DNA of 64,000 nt from Pseudomonadota bacterium (GCA_003576765.1 QEVP01000005.1:40049-104048); one strand, 5' to 3'. Positions 22,206 through 32,444 are shown, numbered from the stretch's first letter. Notes: generated by a model not told the origin, from the letters alone. Program-made: numbers and translations.

Positions 22206-22208
22206 GCG

Positions 22209-22955
22209 TTACAGCGGCGCCGGCGCGCGGAACGCCAGCAGCCGGCGCGTCGGATAATCGTAAAGCCTGCCGGTCTCGCTCCACGCGGGCAGGCACATCG
22301 GCAGAATGACCTCCGCCACCTGCTCCGGCGTGTCGAGCGTCATCGGGTCCTCGCCCGGCATCAGCGCCGCACGCATTTTCGTGCGGATCGGCCCCGGATT
22401 GATCAGATTGGCGCGCAAGGCGGTGTTGGCGGTCTCGTTGGCCCACACCCGCACCAGGCACTCCAGTGCCGCCTTGGAGGTGGCATAGGGGCCGATATAG
22501 GCGCGCGCGCTGCTCGTCACGCCCGACGAGATGAACACCGCGCGCGGCGCATCCGACTGCCGCAATAGCGGCTCCATGCAGCGGATGAGCTGGAAGTTGG
22601 CGGTGACGTTGACATCCATCACCGTCTTCCACGACAGCGGATCGACATGGCCGAGCGGCGACGCCGGCCCGAGCATACCGGCATTGCCCACCAGAACGTC
22701 GAGCTTGCCGTGGCGCTCGTTGAGCGCCGCCCCGAGCCGCGCGATGCCGTCAAGGTCGCTGACGTCGAGCGGCACCAGCGTCGCGCTGCCGCCCTGCCCG
22801 CGGATCGCATCGTCCAGTTCCTCAAGCCCGCCCTCGGTGCGCGCCACGGCGACGATGTGCGCGCCCGCCTTGGCCAGCGCCACGGCGGTGGCGTAGCCGA
22901 TGCCGCGCGAGGCGCCGGTGACGAGAGCGATGCGGGAGGCAAGCGGCTTTGTCAT
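22209..22955 (-). CDS. SDR family oxidoreductase
   Basis: A 248-residue classical short-chain dehydrogenase with cofactor motif TGASRGIGYA (residues 14-23), GNAGM and the catalytic Ser...YATSK set. It resembles the YciK/YdfG-type SDRs that often sit near purF or der in Bradyrhizobium relatives. The substrate is unknown. The neighbouring genes give no pathway clue. Confidence 0.88.
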   Translation of the reverse strand: MTKPLASRIALVTGASRGIGYATAVALAKAGAHIVAVARTEGGLEELDDAIRGQGGSATLVPLDVSDLDGIARLGAALNERHGKLDVLVGNAGMLGPASPLGHVDPLSWKTVMDVNVTANFQLIRCMEPLLRQSDAPRAVFISSGVTSSARAYIGPYATSKAALECLVRVWANETANTALRANLINPGPIRTKMRAALMPGEDPMTLDTPEQVAEVILPMCLPAWSETGRLYDYPTRRLLAFRAPAPL

Positions 22956-23011
22956 GAGCAGGGACTTTGTGCTAACGGCGCGGCACTGCGCGGAGAGAGA
23001 TTTTGCACGTT

Positions 23012-23560
23012 ATGCCCGAAAAGCCCGGCCCTGCCAAAGGCCCGAACCGCCTTTTCCAGTGGCGAGCGATGACGGCGGCCGATCTCGATAGGGTCGCGGC
23101 GATCGCGGCCGCCGTGCACCCGGCGTTTCCGGAAGATGCGGCGGTGTTCGCCGAGCGGCTGGGGCTTTATCCCGCGGGCTGCCTGATGCTCGACGGCGAC
23201 GGCGGCTCGGCCGCCTATTGCCTCAGCCATCCATGGCGGGCCGGCGATCCGCCGGCGCTCAACATGCGGCTCGGCGCCCTGCCCGCACAACCTTCGACCT
23301 ACTACATCCACGACATCGCGCTGATGCCGCAGGCACGCGGCAGAGGCGTGGCCGCTGCGGTGGTGGCGCAACTCGTGACGCTGGCGCGTGCCGAGCGGCT
23401 GCCGACGCTGTCGCTGGTCGCCGTCAACGGTTCGGGCGGGTTCTGGCGCCGCCACGGTTTTCGTGCCGTCGCCGACGCCACGCTCACCGCGCGGCTTGCC
23501 AGCTACGACGCGACGGCGACGTATATGGAGCGGCGGCTCACGCGCAAATTCCATCCATAG
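23012..23560 (+). CDS. GNAT family N-acetyltransferase
   Basis: A 182-residue acetyltransferase with the acetyl-CoA-binding motif A around PQARGRGVAAAVV and a C-terminal FWRRHGF segment typical of the fold. The acceptor is unknown. The ATG at 23012 lies 14 bp after GGAGAG; a TTG at 23003, with 5-bp spacing to the same site, is an alternative that adds three residues. Divergent from the SDR gene by 56 bp. Confidence 0.85.
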   Translation: MPEKPGPAKGPNRLFQWRAMTAADLDRVAAIAAAVHPAFPEDAAVFAERLGLYPAGCLMLDGDGGSAAYCLSHPWRAGDPPALNMRLGALPAQPSTYYIHDIALMPQARGRGVAAAVVAQLVTLARAERLPTLSLVAVNGSGGFWRRHGFRAVADATLTARLASYDATATYMERRLTRKFHP

Positions 23561-23590
23561 CTTTCGCCATTCGACGGAAACATGTCATCC

Positions 23591-23679
23591 GTCATGGCCG
23601 GACTTGTTCCGGCCATCCACGCCTTTCTTAACTGAGTTGCCGTTAAGTCGTGGATGCCCGGCATAAAGCCGGGCATGAC
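23591..23679. repeat. Palindromic intergenic repeat, GTCATG/CATGAC type
   Basis: Between the convergent GNAT and prfC genes, an 89-bp element begins GTCATGGCCGG and ends CCGGGCATGAC. Each end folds into its own hairpin (GGCCGGA..TCCGGCC and GCCCGGC..GCCGGGC). A shorter element with the same termini lies at 41685-41761. Dispersed copies of such elements are common in Bradyrhizobium-like genomes. Confidence 0.75.
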
Positions 23680-23704
23680 AAAAGAACCGGCAGGTCGCCG
23701 GCAC

Positions 23705-25321
23705 TCACGCCTTCTTCACGTCCTTGATGTTGGCGAAGCGCATGCCCTCGGCGCGCTCGCGCGCATAGTCGAGATAGAACTGGTTTTTGGCGAGATAAAC
23801 GAGATCGCCATCGACGTCCTCGGCGATGCTCGAACCGTTGGCGTTGACGAAGGTATCGAACACCTTGCGGTCGTCGGCCGAAATCCAGCGCGCCAGCGAG
23901 AACTCGCTCGGCTCGAACTCGACCGGCAGGCCGTATTCGGCGACTAGGCGCGCCTTCAGCACGTCGAGCTGCAACTGGCCGACGACGCCGACCAGCGCCG
24001 GCGAGCCGTCGCGCGGGCGGAACACCTGCACCACGCCCTCCTCCGACATCTGCTGCAACGCCTCTTTCAGCTTCTTGGCCTTCATCGCGTCCGACAACCG
24101 CACCCGGCGCAAAATTTCCGGGGCAAAACTTGGCACGCCGACGAAGGCCAGCTCCTCGCCCTCGGTCAGCGTATCGCCGATGCGCAGCGTGCCATGGTTG
24201 GGGATACCGACGACGTCGCCGGCGAACGCCTCGTCGGCGACGCTGCGATCCTGCGCGAAGAAGAACTGCGGCGCCGTGAGGCTCATCGGCTTGCCGGTGC
24301 GCGTCAGCGTCGCCTTCATGCCGCGCGTGAGCTTGCCCGAGCACAGCCGCGCGAACGCGATGCGGTCGCGGTGGTTCGGGTCCATGTTGGCCTGAATCTT
24401 GAAGACGAAAGCCGTCATGCGCGGCTCCTCGGCCTCGACCCGGCGCGTGCTCGCGGCCTGCGCGCGCGGCGGCGGCGCAAAACGGCCGAGGCCCTCCAGC
24501 AGGTCGCCGACGCCGAAATTGCGCAGCGCCGAGCCGAAGAACACCGGCGTCAGATGGCCCTCGCGGAACGCTTCGAGGTCGAACGGCCGGCAGGCTTCGC
24601 GCACCAGCGCCAGCTCCTCGCGCAGCGCCGCCGCGTCGAGCGACGGATGGCGAACGGCGAGCGCGTCGAGGTCGATATCCTCCGCCGCCCCGGTCTTCGC
24701 CTCGCTGTCGATCAGGCGGATGCCGCCGTCGAGAATGTCGCAGGTGCCGAGAAAGTCGCGGCCGCGGCCGACCGGCCACGTTGCCGGCGCCGTGTCGAGC
24801 GCCAGCGTCTTCTCGATCTCGTCCATCAGGTCGAACGGGTCGCGGCCGTCGCGGTCCATCTTGTTGATGAAGGTGACGATGGGAATATCGCGCAGCCGGC
24901 ACACCTCGAACAGCTTTCGCGTGCGCGCCTCGATGCCCTTGGCGGCGTCGATCACCATCACCGCGGAATCGACCGCGGTGAGCGTGCGATAGGTATCCTC
25001 GGAAAAGTCCTCGTGGCCCGGCGTGTCGAGCAGGTTGAAGACGAGGCCGTTGAACTCGAAGGTCATCACCGAGGTGACCACCGAGATGCCGCGGTCGCGC
25101 TCGATCTTCATCCAGTCGGAGCGGGTGTTGCGGCGCTCGCCCTTGGCTTTGACCTGCCCCGCGAGGTTGATGGCGCCGCCGAACAGCAGGAGCTTCTCGG
25201 TCAGCGTGGTCTTGCCGGCGTCGGGGTGCGAAATGATCGCGAAGGTGCGCCGGCGCGCCACCTCGGCGGCGAGCGGCAGCGGATGCCCGGTAGAGGCAGG
25301 AAGAATGGCGGCGTGGGTCAT
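23705..25321 (-). CDS. prfC: Peptide chain release factor 3
   Basis: RF3 is the GTPase that recycles RF1/RF2 from the ribosome. The 538-residue protein has [13 protein letters not shown] (P-loop, residues about 31-43), [16 protein letters not shown] (switch II) and [13 protein letters not shown], all characteristic of RF3 rather than EF-G. The length is normal. It diverges from the guanidine riboswitch region at 25450. Confidence 0.97.
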   Translation of the reverse strand: MTHAAILPASTGHPLPLAAEVARRRTFAIISHPDAGKTTLTEKLLLFGGAINLAGQVKAKGERRNTRSDWMKIERDRGISVVTSVMTFEFNGLVFNLLDTPGHEDFSEDTYRTLTAVDSAVMVIDAAKGIEARTRKLFEVCRLRDIPIVTFINKMDRDGRDPFDLMDEIEKTLALDTAPATWPVGRGRDFLGTCDILDGGIRLIDSEAKTGAAEDIDLDALAVRHPSLDAAALREELALVREACRPFDLEAFREGHLTPVFFGSALRNFGVGDLLEGLGRFAPPPRAQAASTRRVEAEEPRMTAFVFKIQANMDPNHRDRIAFARLCSGKLTRGMKATLTRTGKPMSLTAPQFFFAQDRSVADEAFAGDVVGIPNHGTLRIGDTLTEGEELAFVGVPSFAPEILRRVRLSDAMKAKKLKEALQQMSEEGVVQVFRPRDGSPALVGVVGQLQLDVLKARLVAEYGLPVEFEPSEFSLARWISADDRKVFDTFVNANGSSIAEDVDGDLVYLAKNQFYLDYARERAEGMRFANIKDVKKA

Positions 25322-25449
25322 AGGCTATCCTGAAACTGCGCTGCATGTCGCAGGGAAACGCGGCGGGATCAAGGGGCTTACGCCTCCCGGCCTTTCCCGG
25401 CCCATATCCTTGCCCTTGCCTCCGTGCCGGTCGGTCCCATATAGCGAAG

Positions 25450-25526
25450 GCGTGCGAGGACGACCTCGCATGCGGCGCCAGGCTTACGGCGGCGCCGGAT
25501 CGAACGATCCGCGGGGACGACCCTGC
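25450..25526 (+). promoter_or_regulatory. Guanidine-II (mini-ykkC) riboswitch
   Basis: There are two hairpins, each with the ACGA tetraloop that defines this class. The first is a 10-bp stem (25450-25459/25464-25473) with loop 25460-25463. The second is a 6-bp stem GCGGGG/CCCTGC (25511-25516/25521-25526) with loop 25517-25520. The 37-nt linker lies within the known range and contains its own small palindrome GGATC-GAAC-GATCC. The GGGAG ribosome-binding site (25535-25539) follows 8 bp after the second hairpin and 8 bp before the sugE ATG. The known model is that guanidine binding to both loops exposes the ribosome-binding site. The downstream gene is the standard target, which makes the call strong. 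Confidence 0.9.
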
Positions 25527-25547
25527 TTGCACAAGGGAGTTCCCGCC

Positions 25548-25862
25548 ATGGCATGGGCCATTCTGTTCGTCGCCGGCCTGATGGAAATCGGCTGGGCGAT
25601 CGGTCTCAAATACACCGAAGGGTTTACCCGGTTCCTGCCGTCGGCGCTGACGCTGGTCGCGATGATCGTCAGCGTCGTGCTGCTCGGGCTCACGCTCAAG
25701 ACGCTGCCGGTCGGCACGGCCTATGCGGTATGGACCGGCATCGGCGCCGTCGGTACCGCGATCCTCGGCATCGTGCTGTTCGGCGATCCGGCGACGCTGG
25801 CCCGGCTTTTCAGCATCGGGCTGATCGTCGCCGGGATCGTTGGCCTCAAGCTCGTGACCTAG
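25548..25862 (+). CDS. sugE: Guanidinium exporter, SMR family (SugE/Gdx)
   Basis: A 104-residue protein with four membrane helices, starting [26 protein letters not shown]13 is the essential SMR glutamate, and [11 protein letters not shown] together with the [16 protein letters not shown] segment matches the SugE/Gdx subgroup. Members exchange guanidinium for protons across the inner membrane. The frame is open upstream to 25023, but the ATG at 25548 with its GGGAG site follows the riboswitch directly. Confidence 0.95.
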   Translation: MAWAILFVAGLMEIGWAIGLKYTEGFTRFLPSALTLVAMIVSVVLLGLTLKTLPVGTAYAVWTGIGAVGTAILGIVLFGDPATLARLFSIGLIVAGIVGLKLVT

Positions 25863-25912
25863 AGTCTGCTTCAACCACGTTGAATCACACTCGTCAGTCA
25901 TTCCTTTCATTT

Positions 25913-25961
25913 GAGCATGATCTTGTCCGAAAACCGGTTCCCACTTTTCGGGATCATGCTC
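25913..25961. repeat. Palindromic intergenic repeat, GAGCATGATC type
   Basis: GAGCATGATC (25913-25922) and GATCATGCTC (25952-25961) form a 10-bp perfect stem. Inner complementarity (CCGAAAA/TTTTCGG) extends it, around a core AACCGGTTCCCACTT that is shared, in inverse orientation, with the repeats at 55595 and 62700. The 3' arm covers the stop codon of pit. It lies between the convergent sugE and pit genes and may act as a transcript end. Confidence 0.75.
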
Positions 25962-26970
25962 AGAACCATTCGATCACGCTCACCGCCCAGTAGGCAAGCG
26001 CGGCCACCGTCATCGCCGCCGGGATGGTGATGACCCAGGCCACCACGATCGAACGTGCCACGCTCCAGCGCACCGCCGACAGCCGCCGCGCCGAGCCGAC
26101 GCCAATGATGGCGCCGGTGATGGTGTGGGTGGTGGACACCGGCACGCCGAGCCAGGTCGCGGCGAATAGCGTCGCGGCGCCCGCGGTCTCGGCGCAAAAC
26201 CCTTGCGAGGGATGCAGCTTGGTGATGCGCAGCCCCATGGTGCGCACGATGCGCCAGCCGCCCATCAGGGTGCCGAGCGCCATCGCCGCCTGACAGGCGA
26301 GCACCACCCAGAACGGCACATAGAACTCCGTGCCGAGGTGGCCTTGCGAGTAAAGCAGCACGGCAATGATGCCCATGGTCTTCTGCGCGTCGTTGCCGCC
26401 ATGGCCGAGCGAATAGAGTGAGGCGGACACGAACTGCAAGGTGCGGAAAGCGCGGTCGACCGCAAATGGCGTCGAGCGCGCCGACGCCCACGTCACGATG
26501 GCGACCAGCACCAGCGCCAGCAGGAAGCCGACCAGCGGCGACACCACGATGGCCATCAACGCCAGCGACAGCCCGCCCCACACCGCAACGCCGATGCCGC
26601 CCTTGGCAATCGCCGCGCCGAGCAATCCGCCGATCAGTGCGTGCGAACTCGACGACGGGATGCCGAACGCCCAGGTGATCAGGTTCCAGACGATGGCGCC
26701 GACCAGGGCCGCGAAGATCACATGCGGATCGATGACGCCGGGTTCGACGAGGCCGACGCCCATGGTCTCGGCGACATGCAGGCCGAACACCAGGAAGGCG
26801 ATGAAGTTGAAGAACGCCGCCCATAGCACCGCATATTGCGGGCGCAGCACGCGGGTCGAGACGATGGTGGCAATCGAATTGGCGGCGTCGTGCAGCCCGT
26901 TGAGGAAGTCGAACGCCAGCGCGACGGCAACCAGACCGACCAGAAGCGGAAAGGCAAGCGATGCGTCCAC
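25960..26970 (-). CDS. pit: Inorganic phosphate transporter, PiT family
   Basis: A 336-residue membrane protein with about ten helices and the two inverted PiT repeats. The signature is visible as LHDAANSIATIVSTRVL near the N-terminus and GHGGNDAQKTMG near the middle. It imports metal-phosphate with protons. The DUF47 gene upstream, 13 bp away, is its usual partner. Confidence 0.95.
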   Translation of the reverse strand: MDASLAFPLLVGLVAVALAFDFLNGLHDAANSIATIVSTRVLRPQYAVLWAAFFNFIAFLVFGLHVAETMGVGLVEPGVIDPHVIFAALVGAIVWNLITWAFGIPSSSSHALIGGLLGAAIAKGGIGVAVWGGLSLALMAIVVSPLVGFLLALVLVAIVTWASARSTPFAVDRAFRTLQFVSASLYSLGHGGNDAQKTMGIIAVLLYSQGHLGTEFYVPFWVVLACQAAMALGTLMGGWRIVRTMGLRITKLHPSQGFCAETAGAATLFAATWLGVPVSTTHTITGAIIGVGSARRLSAVRWSVARSIVVAWVITIPAAMTVAALAYWAVSVIEWF

Positions 26971-26983
26971 TGCCCTGCCGCCT

Positions 26984-27628
26984 TCAGACCTGCTCGATTA
27001 CGATTGAATTGATCTCGTTGGCGACGTCGTCGAAGCGGTCGGCAACCTTCTCCAGGTGATCGTAGATCTCGGCGCCGACGATATAGTCCATGGTGTTGGC
27101 GTGGCGATGCTTGAGGTAAAGCTCCTTGAGCCCGATGTCGTGCAGGTCGTCCACGCGCCCTTCGAGCTTGGTCAGTTCCTCTGAGATCGCCATCAGCGTC
27201 GGCACGTTGTCGCCGATCTTGGCGAGCAGCGGCAGCGCCTTGCCGACCAGATTGGCGCAGTCGACCAGCAGCGAGCCGATCTCACGCATCGGCGGCTCGA
27301 ACGAGCGCACCTCGAACAGCACCACCGCCTTGGCGGTCTGCTCCATCTGATCGATGGCGTCGTCCATGGCGGTGATCAGGTTCTTAATGTCGACGCGGTC
27401 GAACGGGGTGATGAAGGTGCGGCGGACCGCGGTCAGCACCTCGCGCGTAATGGTGTCGGCATCGCTCTCGAGCTGGTTGACGCGCTCGCAATAGACCGAG
27501 GTTTCCTCGCCGCCGCGCAGCACCCCCTGCAGCGCCTCGGCGCCCTGCACCACGGTTCGGGCGTGCCTGGCGAACAACTCGAAAAAGCGTTCCTCTTTGG
27601 GCAGAACGGCCCGGAACCAGCGCAGCAT
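26984..27628 (-). CDS. DUF47 (PhoU-like) Pit accessory protein
   Basis: A 214-residue, mostly helical cytoplasmic protein of the TIGR00153/DUF47 family (ESDADTITREV, AMDDAIDQMEQ, DHLEKVADRFDDVANEI), which resembles PhoU. In Sinorhizobium the homologue orfA forms an operon with pit. The ATG at 27626-27628 follows GGGGG, while the frame extends 11 codons further upstream without conservation. The PHO-box-like sequence at 27655-27672 lies directly upstream. Confidence 0.9.
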   Translation of the reverse strand: MLRWFRAVLPKEERFFELFARHARTVVQGAEALQGVLRGGEETSVYCERVNQLESDADTITREVLTAVRRTFITPFDRVDIKNLITAMDDAIDQMEQTAKAVVLFEVRSFEPPMREIGSLLVDCANLVGKALPLLAKIGDNVPTLMAISEELTKLEGRVDDLHDIGLKELYLKHRHANTMDYIVGAEIYDHLEKVADRFDDVANEINSIVIEQV

Positions 27629-27654
27629 GGCAGCCCCCGACGACGTAGTGTGCG

Positions 27655-27672
27655 GTGTCACGCGGCTGTCAT
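27655..27672 (+). promoter_or_regulatory. Candidate PHO box
   Basis: GTGTCAC (27655-27661) and CTGTCAT (27666-27672) are direct repeats 11 bp apart, matching the PhoB consensus CTGTCAT-N4-CTGTCAT at 12 of 14 box positions. As read on the plus strand the box points away from the DUF47-pit operon. It lies 27-44 bp upstream of the DUF47 start, a position compatible with PhoB-mediated repression, as reported for orfA-pit in Sinorhizobium. Confidence 0.6.
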
Positions 27673-27814
27673 AAACCTATTTGGCCACCCGTGGCGCGGC
27701 TTGTCGCACGCTCATCCACCATTTTTCTCGAAAGCTGGACGAAAGCAGCATGCGGGCGCACGCCTTCCGCCGGCGCGGCGCCGGCATCCGGTGGCGCAGC
27801 CGCCCGGCTTCCGG

Positions 27815-28786
27815 TCAGAGCGAGCGTTTGAAGTAGTGTGCGAACTCGCCGACGATGCCGCGCCGGAAGGCGAGCACGCAGACGACGAAGATGGCGCCCT
27901 GGATGACGGTGACCCACTGGCCGAAGCCGGCGAGGTACTGCTGCATGGCGATGACGATGAAGGCGCCGACGACGGGGCCGAAAATCGTGCCGAGGCCGCC
28001 GATCAGGGTCATCAGTACCACCTCGCCCGACATCATCCAGTGCACGTCAGTGAGCGAAGCGTTTTGCGCCACGAACACCTTCATGCCGCCGGCCAGCCCC
28101 GCCAGCGTGCCGGACAGGATATAGGCGAGCAGCTTGTACTGGTCGGCCTTGTAGCCCAGCGAGATGGCGCGCGGCTCGTTCTCGCGGATCGACTTCAGCA
28201 CCTCGCCGAACGGTGAGTTGATGGCGCGGTAGACGATCAGGAAGCCGATCAGGAACACCCCGAGCACCACATAGTACAGCACCGTGGGGTTGGACAGATC
28301 GAGGAAGCCGAACATCTTGCCCTGCGGCACGCCCTGGATGCCGTCCTCGCCGTGGGTGAACGGCGCCTGCAGGTAGATGAAGTAGATGAGCTGCGACAGC
28401 GCCAGCGTGATCATGGCAAAGTAGATGCCGAGCCGGCGGATGGCGACGTAGCCGGTGATCACCGCCAGCCCGAACGAGGCGGCCGCGCCGGTCAGGATCG
28501 CGAACTCCGGCGGAAAGCCCCATTCCTTGCTGGCGTGAGCGCTGACATAGCCGGCGGTGCCGAGGAACATGGCATGGCCGAACGACAACAGCCCGCCATA
28601 GCCGATCAGCAGGTTGAAGGCGCAGGCGAACAGCGCGAAGCACAGCGCCTGCATCACGAAGAACGGATAGATGCCGCTGAACGGCACCAGCAGCAGCAGC
28701 ACCGTCATGATGACGAAGCCGGTCGCCTCGTCGCGCGCCGCCCGGATCGCAATCGGTGTGCGTGGATCGCTCGTGATCGAAGTCAT
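27815..28786 (-). CDS. livM: Branched-chain amino acid-type ABC transporter permease (LivM)
   Basis: The 323-residue permease has about eight membrane helices and the coupling-loop segment with GENEPRAISLGY-type spacing (here SIRENEPRAISLGYKADQYKLLAY). It pairs with LivH at the inner membrane. The stop codon is followed by 153 bp to the DUF47 region. The substrate could be branched-chain amino acids, urea, or aromatic acids, since HAAT transporters vary. Confidence 0.9.
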   Translation of the reverse strand: MTSITSDPRTPIAIRAARDEATGFVIMTVLLLLVPFSGIYPFFVMQALCFALFACAFNLLIGYGGLLSFGHAMFLGTAGYVSAHASKEWGFPPEFAILTGAAASFGLAVITGYVAIRRLGIYFAMITLALSQLIYFIYLQAPFTHGEDGIQGVPQGKMFGFLDLSNPTVLYYVVLGVFLIGFLIVYRAINSPFGEVLKSIRENEPRAISLGYKADQYKLLAYILSGTLAGLAGGMKVFVAQNASLTDVHWMMSGEVVLMTLIGGLGTIFGPVVGAFIVIAMQQYLAGFGQWVTVIQGAIFVVCVLAFRRGIVGEFAHYFKRSL

Positions 28787-28787
28787 G

Positions 28788-29657
28788 TCAGGTCGCCCGC
28801 CCCGTCAGGCCGGTCGGCTTCAACAGCAGCACCAGCACCATGAACACGAAGACCACCGTGTTGGAGGCCTCCGGATAAAAATACTTGGTCAGCCCTTCGA
28901 TCACCCCGAGCGCAAAACCGGTGATGATCGAGCCCATGATCGACCCCATGCCGCCGATCACCACCACCGCGAACACCACGATGATCAGGTCGGCGCCCAT
29001 CAGGGGCCGCACCTGGTTGATCGGCGCCGACAGCACTCCGGCCAGCGCCGCCAGCCCGACGCCGAAGCCAAAGGTCAGCGTGATCATCCGCGGCACGTTG
29101 ATGCCGAAGGCGCGCACCAGCGTCGGGTTCTCGGTGGCCGCACGCAGATAAGCGCCGAGTTGCGTACGCTCGATCAGGTACCAGGTGACCAGGCACACCA
29201 CGAGCGAGAAGATCACCACCCAGCCGCGGTAGATCGGCAGGAACATGAAGCCGAGATTGACGCCGCCCTGCAGTTCGGTGGGGATGGCGTAAGGCAGGCC
29301 CGAGGAGCCGAAATAGTTCTGGAACAGGCCCTGCAGGATCAGCGCCACGCCGAAGGTCAGCAGCAGCCCGTAGAGATGGTCGAGCCCGGTCAGCCATTGC
29401 AGCAGCGAGCGCTCCATCAGGATGCCGAACAGCCCGACGACGATGGGAGCGATGATCAGCGCCGGCCAGTAGCCGATGCCGAACAGGTTAAGCAGGAAGT
29501 AGGCGCAGAACGCGCCCATCATGTAGAGCGCGCCGTGGGCGAAGTTGATCACGTTCAGCATGCCGAAGATCACGGCAAGGCCGAGGCTCAACAGCGCATA
29601 AAACGAGCCGTTGATCAGACCGACAAGCAACTGCGCGGAAAGGGCCTGTATGTTCAT
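28788..29657 (-). CDS. livH: Branched-chain amino acid-type ABC transporter permease (LivH)
   Basis: The 289-residue permease starts at the ATG 29655-29657 (MNIQALSAQLLVGLINGSFYALL). The frame continues upstream, but only as a shadow of livF. It contains NFAHGALYMMGAF and the coupling segment ATENPTLVRAFGINVPRM. Its 3' end is 1 bp from the livM start, so the pair is translationally coupled. Confidence 0.9.
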   Translation of the reverse strand: MNIQALSAQLLVGLINGSFYALLSLGLAVIFGMLNVINFAHGALYMMGAFCAYFLLNLFGIGYWPALIIAPIVVGLFGILMERSLLQWLTGLDHLYGLLLTFGVALILQGLFQNYFGSSGLPYAIPTELQGGVNLGFMFLPIYRGWVVIFSLVVCLVTWYLIERTQLGAYLRAATENPTLVRAFGINVPRMITLTFGFGVGLAALAGVLSAPINQVRPLMGADLIIVVFAVVVIGGMGSIMGSIITGFALGVIEGLTKYFYPEASNTVVFVFMVLVLLLKPTGLTGRAT

Positions 29658-29694
29658 GGTCGTTCCAGGTTCGATTGGCGGCCGATACGCCCGC

Positions 29695-30424
<730 letters not shown>

Positions 30425-30432
<8 letters not shown>

Positions 30433-31180
30433 GACCGGCCCCCAGATAGGCTTCCTTCACCCGTTCGTCCTTGCTCAGTTCGGCGTAGCTGCCCTCGGCC
30501 AGCACGCGTCCGCGAGTCAAGACCGTGATCGTATCGGACAGGTCGGCCACCACGTTGAGATTGTGCTCGACCATCAGAATGGTGTGCTTGGCGGAAATGC
30601 GCTTGATCAGCGCGACGATCTTGCCGATGTCCTCCTGCCCCATGCCGGCCATCGGCTCGTCGAGCAGCATCATGTCCGGTTCGAGCGCCATGGTGGTGGC
30701 GATCTCCAGCGCGCGCTTGCGCCCGTAGGGCATCTCCACCGCCTTGACGGTGGTGAAATCGCTTAGGCCGACGTCAGACAGCAATTCGCGCGCACGCTCG
30801 TTGAAGCGGTACAGCACCGACTTGGAACGCCAGAAATCGAAGCAGTCGCCGTGCTGGCGCTGCAGCGCCACCCGCACGTTCTCAAGCGCCGTAAGGTGCG
30901 GAAACACTGCCGAAATCTGGAACGACCGCGCAAGGCCGAGCCGCGCCACGTCCGCCGGCGCCAGCGCCGTGATGTCCTGCCCGCGGTAGACGATCCGGCC
31001 CGCCGTCGGCTGCAGAAACTTGGTCAGAAGATTGAAGCACGTCGTCTTGCCCGCACCGTTCGGGCCGATCAACGCATGAATGCTGCCACGGCGAACCCGC
31101 AGATTCACATCCCGTACGGCAACAAAACCCGCGAACTCCTTCGTCAGTTCATGGGTCTCAAGTATGTACTCGTCGGACAA
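30425..31180 (-). CDS. livG: ABC transporter ATPase (LivG)
   Basis: A 251-residue ATPase with Walker A GPNGAGKTT and Walker B MMLLDEPMAGMG. The signature loop is degenerate (MPYGRKRALEIA instead of LSGGQ), which is common in LivG. A TTG start at 31178-31180, preceded by GAGGGGGG, is chosen; the frame stays open to 31243 without conserved sequence. It is the first gene of livG-F-H-M. No periplasmic binding protein is adjacent. Confidence 0.88.
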
Positions 31181-31491
31181 GCAGTATCCCCCCTCAGCCG
31201 GCACTATCCCCAGCCCGGCCGATCCGTGACGCCCCTGAAGCAAGTCTTGGAACCTTGCCCCGCGGCGCTCCCGGTATCGTTATGCAATCAAGATACGGCA
31301 GGATGCAACAGCAAACGCAAGGGGGATCGGCGCCGCAACCACAAAAAAAGATCGTGCTGGCGGGCACCGGACACGCCGCACCGGCCTCCCCTTTCCGCTG
31401 TCGATCCGGTTCGTGCCATCGGCACAATGGATTGAACGGCCGGAATTTTTCCACCACGCCGACCCCTTCGGAAACCCGATTGCCGGGCTTG
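31181..31491. other. 311-bp gap between livG and the IclR gene
   Basis: This region should hold the livG promoter. On the minus strand TTGCAT and CATAAC, 18 bp apart near 31,280-31,310, are a weak candidate. No TTTCGC-N3-GCGAAA palindrome like that upstream of the IclR gene occurs here, so direct control of liv by that regulator is not supported. Nothing else is apparent. Confidence 0.35.
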
Positions 31492-32388
31492 CTATCCTGC
31501 CGCGAGCGGCGCGTGGCGTGGCTGGTCCCGCGGCGGCACGGCGCCGGCCGCGCCGGTCATCAGGAGCGCACCGTCGGACCGCTCCAGAACGAGCGCAACG
31601 TCCTCACGGAGCGCAAGCAACTCCGGCGCGACGTCCTTGTGCAGCCTCGCCTCGTCGTACATCGTCGCAACCAGCCCGATGGTGATGACGAGAAACGTCC
31701 GGTATTTCGCCGACCACAACGGGGTGGCGATGCCGTGGATGTGCGGGTGCCACAGCTTGCAGCTCACCACGTAGCCGTTCTCACGCAGCGACTGACGGTC
31801 CTGCGCCATCCGGGACCGCAGCTTGTCCGCCTCCTCCCGCAGTTCGCGCGCCATGTCCGCGACCAGCGCCTCGGCGGCCGGCACATCGAGGGCCGCGACA
31901 TAAGCGTGGCCGGCCGCGGTGCGGGCGATGGAAATTCGCGAGCCGGTCGAGGAGTTGAGCCCGGCGGCGCTGCAAGTGCGGGCGTATTCGAGATAGACCA
32001 TGTGGAAGCGATCGGGCACCACGAAGCCGATGGTGCCGGGCAGGCGTTCGGCGACTTCCTGCAGGCGGCGGCGGATCAGGCCGCGAAACTGCACGCCGCG
32101 CGCCATCGACGTGCTCATCGCCAGCGCGCCCGGTCCGAGCCGGTATTTCTGGTCCTGCGGCAGATAGACGAGCTGTCCCATCCGGGTCAGCGTGTGCGTC
32201 AGCCGCGAAAACGTCGAGCGCGGCAGGCTGCAACGGCTGGCAATATCGAAATTGCCGAGGCGCACCTCGTGCCCCTCGAAGCAGCGCAAAATATCGAACG
32301 CCCGCGACACCACCTGGATAACGTCGCGCCCGCCCCTGTCCGCGTCGCACTGGCGAGCCCCGCTCAACCGCTCGGAACGCCGTCCCAT
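31492..32388 (-). CDS. IclR family transcriptional regulator
   Basis: A 298-residue regulator with an N-terminal winged helix (VVSRAFDILRCFEGHEVRLGNFDIA, PRSTFSRLTHTL) and a C-terminal IclR effector domain (GLIRRRLQEVAERLPGTIGFV). The C-terminal ligand is unknown. It is upstream of livG on the same strand with a 311-bp gap, so a regulatory link to the transporter is possible but unproven. The first 22 residues are unconserved. A 15-bp palindrome at 32445-32459 lies upstream. Confidence 0.9.
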   Translation of the reverse strand: MGRRSERLSGARQCDADRGGRDVIQVVSRAFDILRCFEGHEVRLGNFDIASRCSLPRSTFSRLTHTLTRMGQLVYLPQDQKYRLGPGALAMSTSMARGVQFRGLIRRRLQEVAERLPGTIGFVVPDRFHMVYLEYARTCSAAGLNSSTGSRISIARTAAGHAYVAALDVPAAEALVADMARELREEADKLRSRMAQDRQSLRENGYVVSCKLWHPHIHGIATPLWSAKYRTFLVITIGLVATMYDEARLHKDVAPELLALREDVALVLERSDGALLMTGAAGAVPPRDQPRHAPLAAG

Positions 32389-32444
32389 CGACCCCGCACC
32401 CCCACATCGCCATCCGTCGCCCGGCTGCTACCCGGGCCAACGTA

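Noticed and set aside
23643..25910. 755-codon open frame on the minus strand
   Set aside because: Overlaps prfC in another frame of the same strand; prfC carries all RF3 motifs.
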